Positions 7,336-8,038 of a stretch of 8,038 nt of DNA are shown here, one piece after another. A model generated the notes under the pieces. The model made no database searches. It saw only the letters and a program-made list of their open reading frames with translations, and had not been told where the DNA came from. The translations under genes and the position numbers were made by a program. The DNA lies in NCBI GenBank assembly GCA_026461645.1, contig JAPJMP010000050.1, forward strand, positions 1 to 8,038. Direction: 5' to 3'. This DNA is from Burkholderiales bacterium. Its GTDB lineage: Bacteria; Pseudomonadota; Gammaproteobacteria; Burkholderiales; UBA11063. Numbering within the stretch: position 1 is the first letter of the stretch; every line of letters starts with the position of its first letter.

Positions 7336-8038
7336 ATGGATAAAATAAACATCCGTCCATGGCGTTGGGTACCAACCACTTATTTCATGCAAGGGTTACC
7401 CTTTTCCTTAATAGTTATCGTCTCAACTATTATGTATAAAAATTTCAAACTCAATAATAGTGATATTACTTTTTATACCGGTTGGTTTTTTATTCCGTGG
7501 ATAGTTAAGCCAATTTGGGCTTGGTTTATTGATTTATATCAAACCAAACGCTGGTGGATTTTCTTGATGGAGATTTTATTAGGAGTTGGTTTTTTTACTA
7601 TTGCCATGTCGCTACAATTTTCTAATTATTTTATTATTTCTTTAGCTTTATTTTGGTTATGTGCTTTCTTTTCAGCCAGTCATGATATTGCAACTGACGG
7701 ATTTTATTTAATTACTTTAAAAGATGATCAACAATCATTTTTTGTTGGTATGCAAAGTTTATTTTCTCAAGCAGCCAGATTCTTTGCCGGTGGATTATTA
7801 GTAATGCTATCTGGGATATTAATTCAACATTATGCACTAAGCCCATATTTATCCTGGAGTATATGTTTTATTATTGCGGCAGTTGTGGCGCTATGTATTG
7901 GCCTTTATAATTTTTTCGTGCTACCGGGGTGTGAAATTAAACACCAGCAACCAAAAAACAACTTACTTGAAATTAAAACTATTTTTATTGATTTTTTTAA
8001 ACTCAAACAAATTTGGTTGACACTTCTTTTTATTATGA
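7336..8038 (+). CDS. MFS permease, AmpG-like, 3' end missing
   Basis: The first 234 residues of a polytopic inner-membrane transporter that is still open at the window edge. Hydrophobic segments fall at about residues 16-34, 44-66, 73-93, 98-118, 141-163 and 172-196, with a seventh starting near 225, consistent with half of a 12- to 14-helix MFS protein. The N-terminus RPWRWVPTTYFMQGLPFS and the loop IVKPIWAWFIDLYQTKRWW resemble the AmpG-like branch. The conserved segment ASHDIATDGFY (residues 114-124) also recalls AmpG-type SATxDIAxDA motifs. AmpG of E. coli imports anhydro-muropeptides during wall recycling, but this branch is broad and the substrate cannot be read here, so no symbol is given. 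The ATG is preceded directly by two in-frame TAA codons (7330-7335), which fixes the start. No Shine-Dalgarno sequence is visible. It lies 24 bases after tldD. Confidence 0.8.
   Translation, partial: MDKINIRPWRWVPTTYFMQGLPFSLIVIVSTIMYKNFKLNNSDITFYTGWFFIPWIVKPIWAWFIDLYQTKRWWIFLMEILLGVGFFTIAMSLQFSNYFIISLALFWLCAFFSASHDIATDGFYLITLKDDQQSFFVGMQSLFSQAARFFAGGLLVMLSGILIQHYALSPYLSWSICFIIAAVVALCIGLYNFFVLPGCEIKHQQPKNNLLEIKTIFIDFFKLKQIWLTLLFIM

Larger units (their letters stand above)
2..8038 (+). other. Probable co-directional gene cluster (operon candidate)
   Basis: Six genes face the same way with gaps of 28, 21, 25, 3 and 24 bases. No gap holds a hairpin followed by a T-run, and none gives a convincing -35/-10 pair placed ahead of the next start. 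The simplest reading is one transcript beginning left of the window and continuing past the right edge. This is inferred from spacing only. In an AT-rich genome weak promoters are hard to exclude, so smaller transcription units are possible. Confidence 0.5.

Noticed and set aside
1..8038. Novel multi-gene system (defence, biosynthetic or mobile)
   Set aside because: All six genes belong to recognisable families, five of them conserved housekeeping types and one a broad permease family. There are no unassigned stretches longer than 28 bases, no array-type repeats and no transposase, integrase or toxin-like frames.

Overview
The window is a compact, AT-rich stretch (about one third G+C by eye, with codons mostly ending in A or T) of bacterial housekeeping genes. 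All six genes lie on the + strand. They are the 3' part of tyrS (tyrosyl-tRNA synthetase), folD (one-carbon folate enzyme), rnr (a short ribonuclease R), a ppiD-like membrane-anchored periplasmic foldase, tldD (metalloprotease subunit) and the 5' part of an AmpG-like MFS permease. The protein types suggest a Gram-negative proteobacterium: PpiD, TldD and RNase R all look proteobacterial. A gamma- or betaproteobacterium with an AT-biased, possibly reduced (host-associated) genome is the best guess. The sequence alone does not fix the genus.

Layout: tyrS enters from the left edge (first visible codon at 2) and ends at 1195. folD occupies 1224-2075, rnr 2097-4013, the ppiD-like gene 4039-5880 and tldD 5884-7311. 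The permease runs from 7336 off the right edge. The gaps are 28, 21, 25, 3 and 24 bases, with no obvious terminator or convincing internal promoter, so one polycistronic transcript is plausible. Only folD has a clear Shine-Dalgarno sequence. In the other gaps that can be examined, in-frame stop codons close upstream fix the start codons.

The genes do not form one pathway. They cover tRNA charging (TyrS), one-carbon supply for purine and formyl-methionine synthesis (FolD), RNA turnover (RNase R), folding of secreted proteins (PpiD), peptide proteolysis (TldD, whose usual partner TldE/PmbA is not in view) and inner-membrane transport (permease).

I found no mobile element, CRISPR array, RNA gene, phage gene, defence module or novel system. 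The points worth a second look are modest: an RNase R reduced to its core, a changed residue in the FolD C-terminal signature, a PpiD that keeps the parvulin active-site histidines, a 16-base in-frame direct repeat in ppiD, and the near absence of Shine-Dalgarno sequences.
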